DNA of 64,000 nucleotides from Phytophthora sp. 'mugwort' (taxonomy: Eukaryota; Oomycota; Peronosporomycetes; Peronosporales; Peronosporaceae). Position 1 is the first letter of the stretch; the number at the start of each line of letters is the position of its first letter. Shown here piece after piece: positions 54,351 to 64,000 of the stretch. Under the pieces are notes generated by a model. The model worked only from the letters and a program-made list of their open reading frames with translations. It was not told the origin of the DNA and searched no databases. The position numbers and the translations under genes were made by a program. Where the stretch lies: contig JAUCEF010000008.1 in the NCBI GenBank assembly GCA_033558025.1, positions 1,674,001 to 1,738,000 on the forward strand, read 5' to 3'.

Positions 54351-54548
54351 AATCGCACTATAGGCCCCGCCACCTCGCTTTACTCGTGCAGATCCGTCAA
54401 ACTCACCACAAACAACTCCTCGTCCGCGCCTATTAATGGGATTGTTGCTTGGATCTGACCGTGTGGCTCTTTCCTGGGTGCGATCGCGATCAAAGCCTCG
54501 TCCACCTTGGACTGAGGTGTAATGCTGGCGGCGATCGTCCCTAAGATC

Positions 54549-56078
54549 TCATCTTCCCCTTGGTACACTTCTCGATCTCGAGCTCCATGGCGACAGGAGT
54601 GCAGCCCATTGACCTAATCGTCCCTGGAGATCAGGCGATCTGAAAAGCCATGCCAGCCTTGAGTGCCTGGTCAGGATCCGGATCTGTCGTCCAACCAACA
54701 TGTTGTAGTTCAGATCTAAGATCCGCAACAAGGCCAACACTTCCTTCTCTACCACGTCGTAGTTAAGTTCATTCGACTCCAACGTAGGGCTCGCGAACAT
54801 TACTGGGTGGTACACATGATCGTGCTCTTGCATCAGAGCGGCCGAGATCGCCCACTCACTGACATAAACAACTACCACAGGTTGACGATCTGGATCGAAA
54901 TGACGCAAGATCGGAGTAACGGCGATCTTCTCTTTCAGTTTGTTAAAAGATCTGGACGCCCGAATCCACTTCTCGTCTGCTGCAATCAGGGCTGCCTTCG
55001 GTTGATCAGGTAGGGGACAACCGGACACATCTGGATAGGAACGTCAAGATCAGAATAGGAAGGAGTTTCGTCGAGAATTAGTCGGATATCTCGACGTTTT
55101 CGCAGCTCGGTAAATCCACTTCACGCAACTCGTACAAGACTGCAGCATAAATCGAGTAGTCTTCGATGAATCTGCTATAATAATTAAACTGCCCAGGAAA
55201 GACTGCATCGATCTGAGTAATTCCGGAAAGGGCAGATCGGTCAACCTTTCACGTCCTTCAGATGTGCCTCCAGGCCTCCGATCGACACTTGATGCCCTAG
55301 GGAATAAACGTTTCGTAATCTCCGGAAATTCTTAACTATACTGATCGACAAGTTTCATTTGCCACAGATATCCAGTAGGCGTTCCACCCGATCGCGTAGT
55401 TGATCCCAAGTTCCAGCAGTTAGGATGTCGTCGATATATGATCTATGTCCTAGAACGGAAGGTTTGCCGGGATCTTCGGGTTCTCCTGCGTCAAACACAT
55501 CAATATGTCGCCACGTAGGTTCGGATTTCGAGATCTTCACGAATCCATACAAGGCGTTGTCCACCAGCCGTTGATAAATCTGCGGTGCGTTCTTGAGTCC
55601 GAATGGCATTCTATTCTACTCGAATAACCCAAAGGGGGGGGAGTATTCGAGTAGAATAGAATGCCGAGATCGCGCGAGCCCGATCGGTCATCGGGACCAC
55701 CCAGAATCCACTCGCCATGTCTAATGAACAACACAATAGCACTTTGTCCAGATCTTCCAACAGATCGTTAATCAGTAGCATCGGGTAGACCATTAGTCGT
55801 GTCAGATCGTTCACCAACCGGTAGTCGATGCACAGCCGTATATCCACTCCGTTCTTCTTAATGATGATCGCGATCGGAGATGCCCATGGAGAAATCGAAT
55901 GTTGAATGATCTTGGCTGCTAACTGTTTCTTGATCAGATCCGATACCTTCTCCCTGACGCGCGGCGCCAATTCTGTACTCGCTGCGCCACGGGCTTCGCA
56001 CCTCCTACATCGATATCGCATACAACGCCCCTTGCGGTCGGAGGCAGCGCGTTGCCTTTGCCGATCAGGAGGTGTCAT
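54549..56078 (-). pseudogene. pol: Family-A reverse transcriptase and first RNase H
   Basis: RT starts near 55,950 with REKVSDLIKKQLAAKIIQHS, then VDIRLCIDYRLVNDL and SLDMASGFWVVPM (first catalytic Asp). Motif C reads YIDDIL, intact, at about 55,430. The connection and gypsy RNase H follow at 55,028-54,549 (VSEWAISAALMQEHD, NELNYDVVEKEVLALLRILD). The frame is destroyed between motifs by a 22-bp foldback duplication (55,605-55,665) and by slips near 55,300 and 55,060. RT residues are otherwise well preserved, so this copy decayed relatively recently. Confidence 0.85.
55605..55665. repeat. Inverted duplication inside the RT domain
   Basis: 22-bp perfect arms 55,605-55,626 and 55,644-55,665 around a 17-base spacer. 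One arm is the normal RT sequence for FEWNRMPF-like codons. The other is its reverse complement inserted before the codons for PFGL, which breaks the frame. Confidence 0.85.
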
Positions 56079-56314
56079 CTCCTCTAGATCATCTGTCGAA
56101 GTCGATCGATCTCTTCAGGGGTGTTATATGTTGAATCCCCCACTTGAATATCCTCGATCGTCACTTCTTCCGTCGTCACAATCTTGACTTTGGGCAGCAC
56201 CGCTAACGTTTTGCACACGTTTTCCGCTTCCATCTCCCCTCCTTCATGATGGTAGCTCAAATCGTTTCCAGTCGGGTTATCATCTACACGGCGATCGGAA
56301 ATATTCAGACTGGG

Positions 56315-57515
56315 TTAATCTACGTGATTTCGTGTCCGATCTTCAGGCAGGTCCGATAATCTCGCTTCGTGTTGTACCTTCTCGCCTTCCGAAACATTTT
56401 TGGGCGATAACTGATCCAACTGAGCCGGTAAATCGTGCGTTCCATGATCCGACCGCGGCTCGATATAGACTTCCTGATCTGCCGCCATCGTGCCCTCGTC
56501 AGCCTGACTTACAGTCGTGGTGTCAGTTTGAGCGACCGCCGTAGCTGGATCGGGCTCCTCCTCAGCAGCTTCCATATTGAGCGACGTCACCCGCGGTGAT
56601 CTCGATGGATCCTTCTCTCTTCTTGAGGGATCAGGGGTTGCAACGCCAGATCGGCTAACCACCGTAGACGGTGTAGCCATGCCAGCCTCGTTATCGAAAA
56701 TCGGGACTCTACGTAGTATTCCACGTGGCGTGGCATATTCTGGTCGTTCTACAGCGGGTCCAGAGTCCGATCCATCCATTTCTGGAAAAAGTGCCTCCGT
56801 CGTCGCTTGGAACGCTAGATTCTGCACTCCGTATATCGACGCGATCCGATCGACACGAATCCTGGCAAGCGGGGAACACGATCTCCTGCTAGCCACATCA
56901 CGATCCGTACATGTCGGTGGAGGATCAATCGACTGTCGCTGTTATTCGTCAGGAACAGATACTGCGTCTTTCCTGATCCCGTCGTCACCGCCGGCACCCA
57001 TCGATCTCCGCGTGTAACCCACAGCTTCTCACGATCTGCGGATGCCCGTAACCGGAGCGGTAACTCGATTGATCCCCCAACCTCAACCTGGAGATGCTGA
57101 TCTAACGTTACCACTTTCACCTTGTCATTGTAGAGCTGTCGGCGTCCACTGAGTTGGATCCGGATCTCGTCCGGCAGACAAATTGACCTATCGGCCAGAT
57201 CTAGCCTGGAACCATAAGGACCATACCCAGATCGCGTCTTGGCCAGCAAGATCTCCAACCATATATCGTTTAAGTACACTGGCGATCATGCTAACGTGAT
57301 CTTGATCCGCGTCCTTCCATTCGTGACATACACATTTTCACCGATCCCTCACACTCTTGGCTCTGCTTCATGTCGATATAGCACCCAACCTTACGAACAA
57401 TGGCGATATCCAGAATGGACACCTCGGTACCAGTATCTAAGAGTAAGATCGACTTGTCATTGTTGATCTTGCCTGTCGCTTTCGCTTGTCGGAACCACTG
57501 TTGTTCCGATCTGCC
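56315..57515 (-). pseudogene. Family-A aspartic protease and linker
   Basis: The minus strand starts with NNDKSILLLDTGTEVSILDI, the retropepsin D-T-G site (about 57,445), then the frame 57,279-56,815 with VYLND-like and LRLRASADREKLWVTRGDRW segments. A linker of about 190 residues rich in Ser, Pro and Glu (56,896-56,315) leads to RT. Upstream of the protease the minus strand reads TTTCTTTCTTTTGGCAG then coding sequence, a good 3' splice site, so gag and pol may have been joined by splicing. The gag exon and 5' LTR are absent. Confidence 0.7.
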
Positions 57516-57534
57516 AAAAGAAAGAAAGAGGTGT

Positions 57535-57848
57535 CAGCATAAGATGCAAAAACGATCGTTCTCTGTAGATATTTCACAAGTCCCTGTGGTACCTGCATAC
57601 TCGCTAACAATCGAGAAGTATCAAGGTCTCACCGTACACAAGATGTTCTCGCGCCTCTCCGACATCCAACACGTCGAACCCCTCAACGTTCATCGTTTTA
57701 CGTGGCTGTCACTCGAGTCACTACGTTAAAGCAGCTTTACTTGATGGCTCCGCTGACGAAGCAATTCTTAGAGTACTTCATCCCAAGCGAGAACGCCTTG
57801 CGAGAAAGCAACCGCTTGCATGTTATTGAAGAAGATCAACCGTTGTAA
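57535..57848 (+). pseudogene. Pif1-like helicase, C-terminal part
   Basis: The + strand reads SQVPVVPAYSLTIEKYQGLT (helicase motif V of Pif1, normally H-K-x-Q-G-x-T; here E-K-Y-Q-G) and, after a frame change, FYVAVTRVTTLKQLYLMAPL (motif VI, usually YVA-x-TR), then TKQFLEYFIPSENALRESNR. About 100 residues that should link this to the fragment ending at 47,546 are missing. The family-A insertion was thus accompanied or followed by a deletion that also removed the element's 5' end. Confidence 0.7.
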
Positions 57849-57885
57849 GCGCTAGTCTGAAATCAAAGGAAGGGGTCATATTCCC

Positions 57886-58146
57886 TGTCATAAATATCCA
57901 GAGCTTTCCGGGCGAAGCACGGCATTAGTAGATCGCTTGAAACATTCCGGGGAGTAATTAAAGAATCGATTGCATTAAATTTGTATCCTGGCTGCTTCAA
58001 CTTCCCAAGTAACGTTGCGTTTACGAATGCCTTGCTGGTTCAAGTGCACACACTACAACAGAAGGTCAGAGAGGAAGGTATGAAGGAGGGAGAAAATTGT
58101 CAGCTGGACGAGACGTCTGGTGCTGGCCTTCGTTTCAATCCAGACT
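57886..58146 (+). CDS. Short unrecognised open frame (exon or 3' end of a lost gene)
   Basis: One open frame of about 85 codons without a clear ATG, ending at TAA 58,146. It includes IKESIALNLYPGCFNFPSNV and LLVQVHTLQQKVREEGMKEG. The composition is protein-like and the segment lies 38 bp past the helicase end. No family recognised; probably the last exon of a degraded gene. Confidence 0.3.
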
Positions 58147-58313
58147 AAGGTCAAGACAAATAAAAACTCATGAGCGCCTCGATTCTCAAAGAAAATTAGT
58201 CCAGTTTGCCTGCTTCACTGAACACCACTTTTGTTGTTCGATAAGTTATTTGTAATCGTCTCAGTCCGTTAACGTGAGCGCTCATCCAATTCATTTCCAG
58301 TGTTGCTATTGCT

Positions 58314-61300
58314 TTACCCGATTTGCAGCAGCTGCGACTTGAGATTGAAGGCTGCCTGCTGCTCTGACGCTTCCTCGCTCGACAGCAACGTGTGCACTGC
58401 ATCAAGCACACGCTCTCGCTGTACAATTAGCCTCAACGCTAAGTCCGAGTCGTCCACTGCACGTTTCAGCAATGCAGTAAGCGCTCCAGCCGCAGCTACA
58501 CGCACCGTCGAGTACTTGCCGTCCGCCACACCGAACGATCCGCAGCAACTTTCAACAGCGCGTTCTACAACATTTTTGCCCTTGTACAGCGTCTCTGCAG
58601 GTGCACGCCCCGCAATGGCAGCTACTGCTTGGAAAATAGCTTTGCGGACACTCCAGGCGGCCAAATGTGGCGATTCAACGCTAGTGCACAGCCACAGTAT
58701 GGTCTCTGCGGCAGCATCGGTACTTCCAATCACTTGCGCTGATGGCTGTGAAGGCCACATCAGTGCAAGCGCTTCAAAAACGCATTTAATGAGGAGCGGG
58801 GGCAATGACAGGCAGGTAGAGTCGGATGAATTTATCTTGTTCCCGATCATCCACTCGGCAAATGCACCTCTTAAGGATTCCACGTTGAAGTCGCGCAAGC
58901 TACTCTGTTGAACTGGTAGCAACGCAGAAAACTTTCCCAGATTAACAATACCGCTCTCGAGGTAGGCCAAATCCTGATTCTTCCATGCACGAGCGCATTC
59001 GTCGACAAGAAGTAGTGACAATTTCTGCATCCATTCGTCATTAGCAGTGTCAGTGCTGTTGCTCTCCACTTTTACTGCTGCCAGAGAGACAATGGTCTCT
59101 AAAATGACCCCTTTGCCCTTCCAGAGACGACCCGGCACACCATCAATTAATTCCTGCCAGATGCGCTCAACTTGCTCCACTGACAGTCGCGAACAGTACG
59201 TGCGGCTCGCAAAAATTGCCTGCAAAGCACGGGCCGCTTGCCGTCGCGTATCCCAAGCCGGATGTGCCAACAGCAACGCAATCGCGTCAAGGACAGCATC
59301 CAACGAGCTAGAAGCATACAGAACGGTGGGTGGTAACTCGTCCAGTACAGCTGTCCACGAGCTCTTGAGGGCATATGTTGCAGCAAACTGACCGATAAAA
59401 GCTGCGGGAAACACGTGAGCACAATACCAAGTGTTGCGCAGATCGTCACTCACCACCGTGTCTGCATCTGCAATCGGTGGCACCTTCTTTACGAGCTCCT
59501 TCGTTGCTAGGGCGCTGATTAGCAAGTATCGGCTGGTATAAACCTGAGGTGGTCTCGACACGGTTACGTCTGCCTCATTGCTTTCAAGTTCATCGTTGCT
59601 GTGTTGTTTTGAGGAGGAAAACGGACTGGAAATCTTCGTGATTGCTTTATTGAAAGCGAAGATGCCAGAGCGAACATACTCCCGAACTGTACCAGGACCC
59701 ACCAGAGGGCACAAGTACGCAGCAGCCCGACAATAGCTTTGAACGACCAATCCGTCTGACAATCCCGACGTCGCTGTCAGGCTTGCGCTTTCGGTTGAAT
59801 GGCTTCCACCATAGCGGCTTTCTTCGTCTCCATATTGATCGTTTTCTGTTGCAGTCTTCGCGCCCACGTAGGGAATAAGTACACGACGCAGCAGCAACTC
59901 GGCTCCGTTACACTTCCGAAGCTCAAACGGCAACTCACCTGACAGCATTATCACAAAATTGGCCGTGCCCACTCGAGTGTTAAGACCAACGCCGAATTTG
60001 AGGAGATTCGCGACGCCACGAACAAGGTCAGTGACCACCGTTATACACGCTGGAGAATCGGCAAGTTCTTTTAGACGAGTTGTTGCCAACCCCAGCAGTT
60101 GACCAACAGGTCCTGCCTGGCTAATTGAAACACGCATGCGCTCCAGTTGGTCCTTCTTTTCCACATGAAATTGGGCATACTGTAGCTCAGGCATTTCCAA
60201 GGACGACAGATATTCCAGCAGCTTCAATAACAGCGGCGCTAAGTGGTCCTGCATGTCCTCAGCCTTAAGCGTCTTAACGAGACGCAGCAAGACGTCAATA
60301 CTCAGCGCGCGACAAACCGTGTTCTTGCTAACGATTCCATCTTCAACCAAAAACTCGAGCAATTGAGAGCGACACGCCGCATCGCTTGCAGTCACACGCA
60401 AGCTCAGCTCGCCTAGGTAGCGGTAAAGCTTTACTCCAGATAGCGCGACCGCCTCCATGACATCGTCTACAGCGCGTAAAGCAGTTTGCCAGAGCCGTAA
60501 GAAGTCGTCCCGTAAATCGTCTGCTTCGGCACCGTTAAGCAGGTCAACCAGTGCAAGGCACGCAGCTTCACGATACTTGAAATTCCGAGCGTTTTCCAGT
60601 CGTGCCAAAGCAAACTGAAACAGGAGCACCCAGTTCTGTCGAAGCAACGTTTTTTCTCCCGTTGTTGTGGAATTCCCTTTTGCAAAAGTCCACAGGTTGC
60701 CCATGATGGTTGCCACCTTGCTATTGGAATGGAACTTTAGCAGGAACAACCAAGGCACAAGCTTCGTTTTGTTGGAGTAGTCTTTTGCCATCCACTGCCT
60801 CCCAGCTTTATCGACAATCGAAGCACGAAATTCTTTATCTGTCGCAACAAACGAGAACACGCTGGACCGCCCGAGTGTACGTGATGTAGGCGGTGATGCA
60901 AAAGATTCCCAAATCGGGTCCGCTGTGCTCAAGTATAATAGCGTGTACATGAGCTCGGGGTCACCAACATCTGCTGCAACATTGCTAACCTCACGATACG
61001 CTGCATTCTCAACCGTAATGTTTGATGATAATGACGAGTTCGCAGTAGTACCAATCGCCACTGCGTTCGCGCTGTCACTATTAGCCACATTTTCATCGTC
61101 ACTAGCAGCATCAGCAGTAGATGCAAAGGCTCGAAAGCATCGCAATCGACGGAATAAACTATCGCTGAACTGATGGCCCATCTCGTCTGTTGGTGCCCGT
61201 AGCCGCAAGTAAGCAAGTCCTTTGACCGCACTTTCTTTCGTTACTTCATTCGCATCGTTCAGCATTGTTACGAAAAACTCGTGGAGCTTCAATACTAATT

Positions 61301-64000
61301 GAGAATAAGCAGGCGATCTGAGCACACTATCCCACGATGTTGTGGACGTTAATGCGCTTCCATCTCCAAAAGATGACTCCAGACCAGCTGCACACATACA
61401 CAGAAGCCATATTGTCGCGTTTCGACGCACGTTGGGCTGCCGAGATCCAGCATTTTCCGTCAGTACTCGCTCGAAAATAATGGCCGCTCGATTCTCTGTA
61501 AAACCATCGTACTTGATGATGCGGTCAAGTGCAAACGTTTCCGCAGCATCATGAGTTCCGAGCGCAACGAGAACTTCGCCAATGTCGAACTGTAACTCAG
61601 CATCCGTTTTATGACTTAGACCAAGGAGAGCATTCAGGACTGCTTCAAGCCCAATTAATAGCTCTGAAGAGATGGTAATACCGGGTAACCCGGACACAGC
61701 TCGTCCAAGATTCTCGATTGCGACTCGCTTTAATGCTGTCAGCTTCGATCTTACTTGATCATCGAAATGGACATTAGTTAGCTTCCACTCAACCACCCGC
61801 CGCATACACTCAAGCGTCTTGACCTTCAGCTTACTCCATTCAATAGCCGCAGAACTTTGTGCGCAACTCTTCAGGGTACCACTGAGACCGACGCCATCCA
61901 TAACACTGCGTAACATCCCCACCTGCTCATTCTGAGCAACTTCACTTCTGGGGTACGAAGCGAAGTTCGATCCCTCTTCAACGTTGCTCTCCAGAATACC
62001 TGCCATCTTTTGGAAGCAAGACATGAGCAATTGCATCTCTTCGCTCGAAGCACCATTCAGAACTGTAGGGTCCCGACCAAGGTAGTTCAATGTACTTCCG
62101 AGAATGTATAGTGCGCCTGGCAGCTCCTTTTCACTTGCATCGAGTTTATGCATACCAACCTCGATAAATTCTGACACGACTTGGTTAACTGTAAACGACC
62201 CGGTACTGCATGCGCACATTACGATTGTCGAAATGTTCGACAGGAATGTGCGATCTTGGCTAACCACAACGATATCAAAAAGATCCCTCACTTGACATGC
62301 CAGGGTAGCACTCACACTTTCTGCGTCAAACTCACATACTTCCACTAGTGCACTTGCAGCCGTTTCAAATACCGATGAAGACACTGGTGTCGTGAGACCT
62401 TTTGACTCAAATGGCCTCAAAAGTGTTTGCATAATGTACTCCACGACACATCTCCGCTCGTTCGCATTCTCCTGGCTGTTGTTGTTCTGTGACGCTTTCA
62501 TGATCTCCACACAAAATCGGACGCAACTCTCAGCTGCCCCGGTATCACGCATGTTCGCCTTCAAATCTTTTAGCGGAAAGTTTGCTTGTAAGTTTCTTGC
62601 CAGTGCACCCGTCGAAGGCAATGGCTTTGCGAATAAAGCTTTATTCGAAAACCGTCGAGTATCTTCGTCTGGGACTACCCCTAGACGCAGCACAGCGAAA
62701 CGCATGGTAATATCGTCCTTTTCCTTAGGAACGAAGGTCGTCAACAACTCAGCACACCAAGCAGCAATCGCAGCTCGTACACGTGCATAGTTTTTGCTCG
62801 TATCGAAAAGCTTCGAGCCGTTTAGCAGCGCAACCAGCTCTTCACGAACTTTGATCCGCACTTCCAGTGGGGCCGCCGTCGAGTACGCACCCGCGAAGGA
62901 GATAAATGCCTTCAGTGCGTTCGCACCAGCACCTGTGCGATGCTCTTCTTCGGACAGGCAACGCACAAGTAACACCTGGAAAGCCTGTTCCGATGTTGCA
63001 ACTAGTGCAGGCGCACGGGTTGCCAGCACTGACAGCGACTCGTAAACACCCTGGCGGAACTCCCGCACACACTCCGCACTGGATGCCTCACTCTCGGCAT
63101 GTGGATTCATTAGCAGCCGTAGCAGAGTTGGAAACAATACAGGGCCGAGTAAACCCTCAAGCAAAGGCAACTGGCAATGGTGAAATGTCCACTCACATAA
63201 ACGCACACTCGCCAGCTTAATCTTGTTCGCCACATTTGGCGGTCGTGACGGCTCAGTGCCAAACATCAACTGGCACAACAGTTGCAGCATCATGGGTAGG
63301 ACATTCGTTGCTGTGTTGGATGCTGACAGCAGCGCCAGCGTCTGGAGTATGCTTGCATCGGCCAACCGCGTTCGGTTAGCCAACAACTTTGCATCGGCGC
63401 CTTCGAAAGCACCAGAACTTTGAGCCACTTGACTGCCAAGCACCAACGTCATCAGTCGACGCATTGCATCAGCATCCTCCAACTCTTCTTCCTCGTACTT
63501 GATCACACGTGACAGCTGCTCGTCGCTAAATGCCTTCACTGCGTGATGGAACGAAGCACTACCCACGATATAAAGAGGAACCTTGAGCTTCGTGGGAATC
63601 TCCATCTCTTTCACAAGCTTCAGGGCGTACAGCTGACGTTCGTAGAGAGTCTCACGCATTAACTCAGTCACCTTTGCCCGTTGCAGTCGCTCCATTCGTG
63701 GCGTCATCAATCCATACATCATAGCGTCCGCAGTAGTTGAGGACGGCGGCTCATACAGCACCAAATCCAGCAAAAAGTCCAGCACTACGTGGACATTGGC
63801 GTCGTTCTCGTTCCAGTACTCCACCCCATCGTCAGTTAACATTGCCACCTCTTGCTGCTGCTGCTCCTGTCGTTCTCCTTCAGCTTCAGCTGCCTTCTTC
63901 TTGCTAGGTGCTATAACTGAAGCACTGAAAGGTAGCGCGCGCACAAGCAACTTAAATACTGTTTCCTGGTTAGCAGACGAAAAGCTCGAGATCTGTGTGA
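58314..64000 (-). CDS. ECM29: ECM29-like proteasome-associated HEAT-repeat protein, 5' end outside window
   Basis: One uninterrupted frame of about 1,895 codons runs from the window edge to the stop at 58,314, with no introns. It consists of repeated antiparallel helices (HEAT/ARM) throughout. Segments matching the ECM29 family include the N-proximal LVLYEPPSSTT...RETLYERQLYALKLVKEMEI block, PNVRRNATIWLLCMCA followed by NEVTKESAVKGLAYLRLRA, LVPWLFLLKFHSNSKVATIM, and NFKYREAACLALVDLLNGAE. ECM29 tethers or remodels 26S proteasomes in yeast and animals. The start codon and perhaps the first 100 residues lie beyond 64,000. Alternative: another large HEAT scaffold such as GCN1, which I consider less likely. 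The gene looks functional. Confidence 0.78.
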   Translation of the reverse strand, partial: TQISSFSSANQETVFKLLVRALPFSASVIAPSKKKAAEAEGERQEQQQQEVAMLTDDGVEYWNENDANVHVVLDFLLDLVLYEPPSSTTADAMMYGLMTPRMERLQRAKVTELMRETLYERQLYALKLVKEMEIPTKLKVPLYIVGSASFHHAVKAFSDEQLSRVIKYEEEELEDADAMRRLMTLVLGSQVAQSSGAFEGADAKLLANRTRLADASILQTLALLSASNTATNVLPMMLQLLCQLMFGTEPSRPPNVANKIKLASVRLCEWTFHHCQLPLLEGLLGPVLFPTLLRLLMNPHAESEASSAECVREFRQGVYESLSVLATRAPALVATSEQAFQVLLVRCLSEEEHRTGAGANALKAFISFAGAYSTAAPLEVRIKVREELVALLNGSKLFDTSKNYARVRAAIAAWCAELLTTFVPKEKDDITMRFAVLRLGVVPDEDTRRFSNKALFAKPLPSTGALARNLQANFPLKDLKANMRDTGAAESCVRFCVEIMKASQNNNSQENANERRCVVEYIMQTLLRPFESKGLTTPVSSSVFETAASALVEVCEFDAESVSATLACQVRDLFDIVVVSQDRTFLSNISTIVMCACSTGSFTVNQVVSEFIEVGMHKLDASEKELPGALYILGSTLNYLGRDPTVLNGASSEEMQLLMSCFQKMAGILESNVEEGSNFASYPRSEVAQNEQVGMLRSVMDGVGLSGTLKSCAQSSAAIEWSKLKVKTLECMRRVVEWKLTNVHFDDQVRSKLTALKRVAIENLGRAVSGLPGITISSELLIGLEAVLNALLGLSHKTDAELQFDIGEVLVALGTHDAAETFALDRIIKYDGFTENRAAIIFERVLTENAGSRQPNVRRNATIWLLCMCAAGLESSFGDGSALTSTTSWDSVLRSPAYSQLVLKLHEFFVTMLNDANEVTKESAVKGLAYLRLRAPTDEMGHQFSDSLFRRLRCFRAFASTADAASDDENVANSDSANAVAIGTTANSSLSSNITVENAAYREVSNVAADVGDPELMYTLLYLSTADPIWESFASPPTSRTLGRSSVFSFVATDKEFRASIVDKAGRQWMAKDYSNKTKLVPWLFLLKFHSNSKVATIMGNLWTFAKGNSTTTGEKTLLRQNWVLLFQFALARLENARNFKYREAACLALVDLLNGAEADDLRDDFLRLWQTALRAVDDVMEAVALSGVKLYRYLGELSLRVTASDAACRSQLLEFLVEDGIVSKNTVCRALSIDVLLRLVKTLKAEDMQDHLAPLLLKLLEYLSSLEMPELQYAQFHVEKKDQLERMRVSISQAGPVGQLLGLATTRLKELADSPACITVVTDLVRGVANLLKFGVGLNTRVGTANFVIMLSGELPFELRKCNGAELLLRRVLIPYVGAKTATENDQYGDEESRYGGSHSTESASLTATSGLSDGLVVQSYCRAAAYLCPLVGPGTVREYVRSGIFAFNKAITKISSPFSSSKQHSNDELESNEADVTVSRPPQVYTSRYLLISALATKELVKKVPPIADADTVVSDDLRNTWYCAHVFPAAFIGQFAATYALKSSWTAVLDELPPTVLYASSSLDAVLDAIALLLAHPAWDTRRQAARALQAIFASRTYCSRLSVEQVERIWQELIDGVPGRLWKGKGVILETIVSLAAVKVESNSTDTANDEWMQKLSLLLVDECARAWKNQDLAYLESGIVNLGKFSALLPVQQSSLRDFNVESLRGAFAEWMIGNKINSSDSTCLSLPPLLIKCVFEALALMWPSQPSAQVIGSTDAAAETILWLCTSVESPHLAAWSVRKAIFQAVAAIAGRAPAETLYKGKNVVERAVESCCGSFGVADGKYSTVRVAAAGALTALLKRAVDDSDLALRLIVQRERVLDAVHTLLSSEEASEQQAAFNLKSQLLQIG

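Noticed and set aside
47547..57515. Reading the element as LTR-gag(+)-pol(-), that is, gag and pol on opposite strands
   Set aside because: A polypurine tract on the minus strand directly abuts the LTR at 49,101, and no primer-binding site is visible on the plus strand there, so the LTR is a 3' LTR in pol sense and the plus-strand ORF is an antisense ORF. The true gag was probably lost with the 5' end.
58314..63950. GCN1 or a generic HEAT protein; also the frame start at 63,950 as the real N-terminus
   Set aside because: Several segments fit ECM29 better, and the frame stays open to the window edge with no ATG at 63,950, so the start is outside.

Overview
This window reads as nuclear DNA of an oomycete, most likely a Phytophthora or downy-mildew relative. 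The evidence is compact, mostly intronless genes, short GT..AG introns, and oomycete-type INR-FPR core promoters (a TCATTYY-like initiator followed by CAWTTT) just upstream of several start codons. The window also has an oomycete-style mobilome: Ty3/gypsy elements with chromodomains and an extra RNase H, Ulp1-encoding MULEs, pogo, IS630/Tc1 and PIF/Harbinger remnants, and many perfect foldbacks. Identifications come from reading translated motifs only; no database search was possible.

Layout. 1-9.3 kb: remnants of two gypsy families. Family A has an LTR of about 1.56 kb, a pol with dual RNase H and chromodomain, and a long antisense ORF. Family B has an LTR of about 0.25 kb, a CCHC gag and a chromodomain. 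A LINE tail and a possible solo LTR lie among them. 9.3-12.1 kb: unassigned DNA, a 0.77-kb pogo-like element and a foldback. 12.2-18.5 kb: a decayed MULE (FAR1-like, DDE, SWIM, AT-hook, Ulp1) split by a family-A solo LTR with a target-site duplication, followed by a truncated centrin-like gene fragment. 19.5-22 kb: degenerate ORFs and several perfect hairpins. 22.1-23.5 kb: an intact TKL-type kinase gene that lacks the catalytic Asp. 24.1-27.5 kb: IS630/Tc1-type and other pseudogenes and a second Ulp1 fragment. 27.5-33.7 kb: a family-A pol fragment fused to the 3' half of family B, LTR pieces, and a PIF/Harbinger remnant.

34.3-42.6 kb is the main gene island. It holds three NicO/UreH-like multispanning metal-transporter-like genes plus a broken fourth copy, a nucleotide-sugar transporter, and an NPH3-like BTB protein with a Cys-rich N-terminus. 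44.5-45.8 kb holds an unrecognised, frameshifted gene. 47.2-57.8 kb is a Pif1-like helicase gene split by a 10-kb family-A element, and 58.3-64 kb is the 3' part of an ECM29-like HEAT-repeat gene running off the window.

The strongest structural observations are these. (1) The A/B junctions at about 4,484 and 29,176 are reciprocal, as expected if the 24.7 kb between them had been inverted. (2) Both gypsy families carry a coding region antisense to pol between the chromodomain and the polypurine tract. In family A it has a clean intron and meets pol at a convergent junction with small hairpins whose stems covary between copies.
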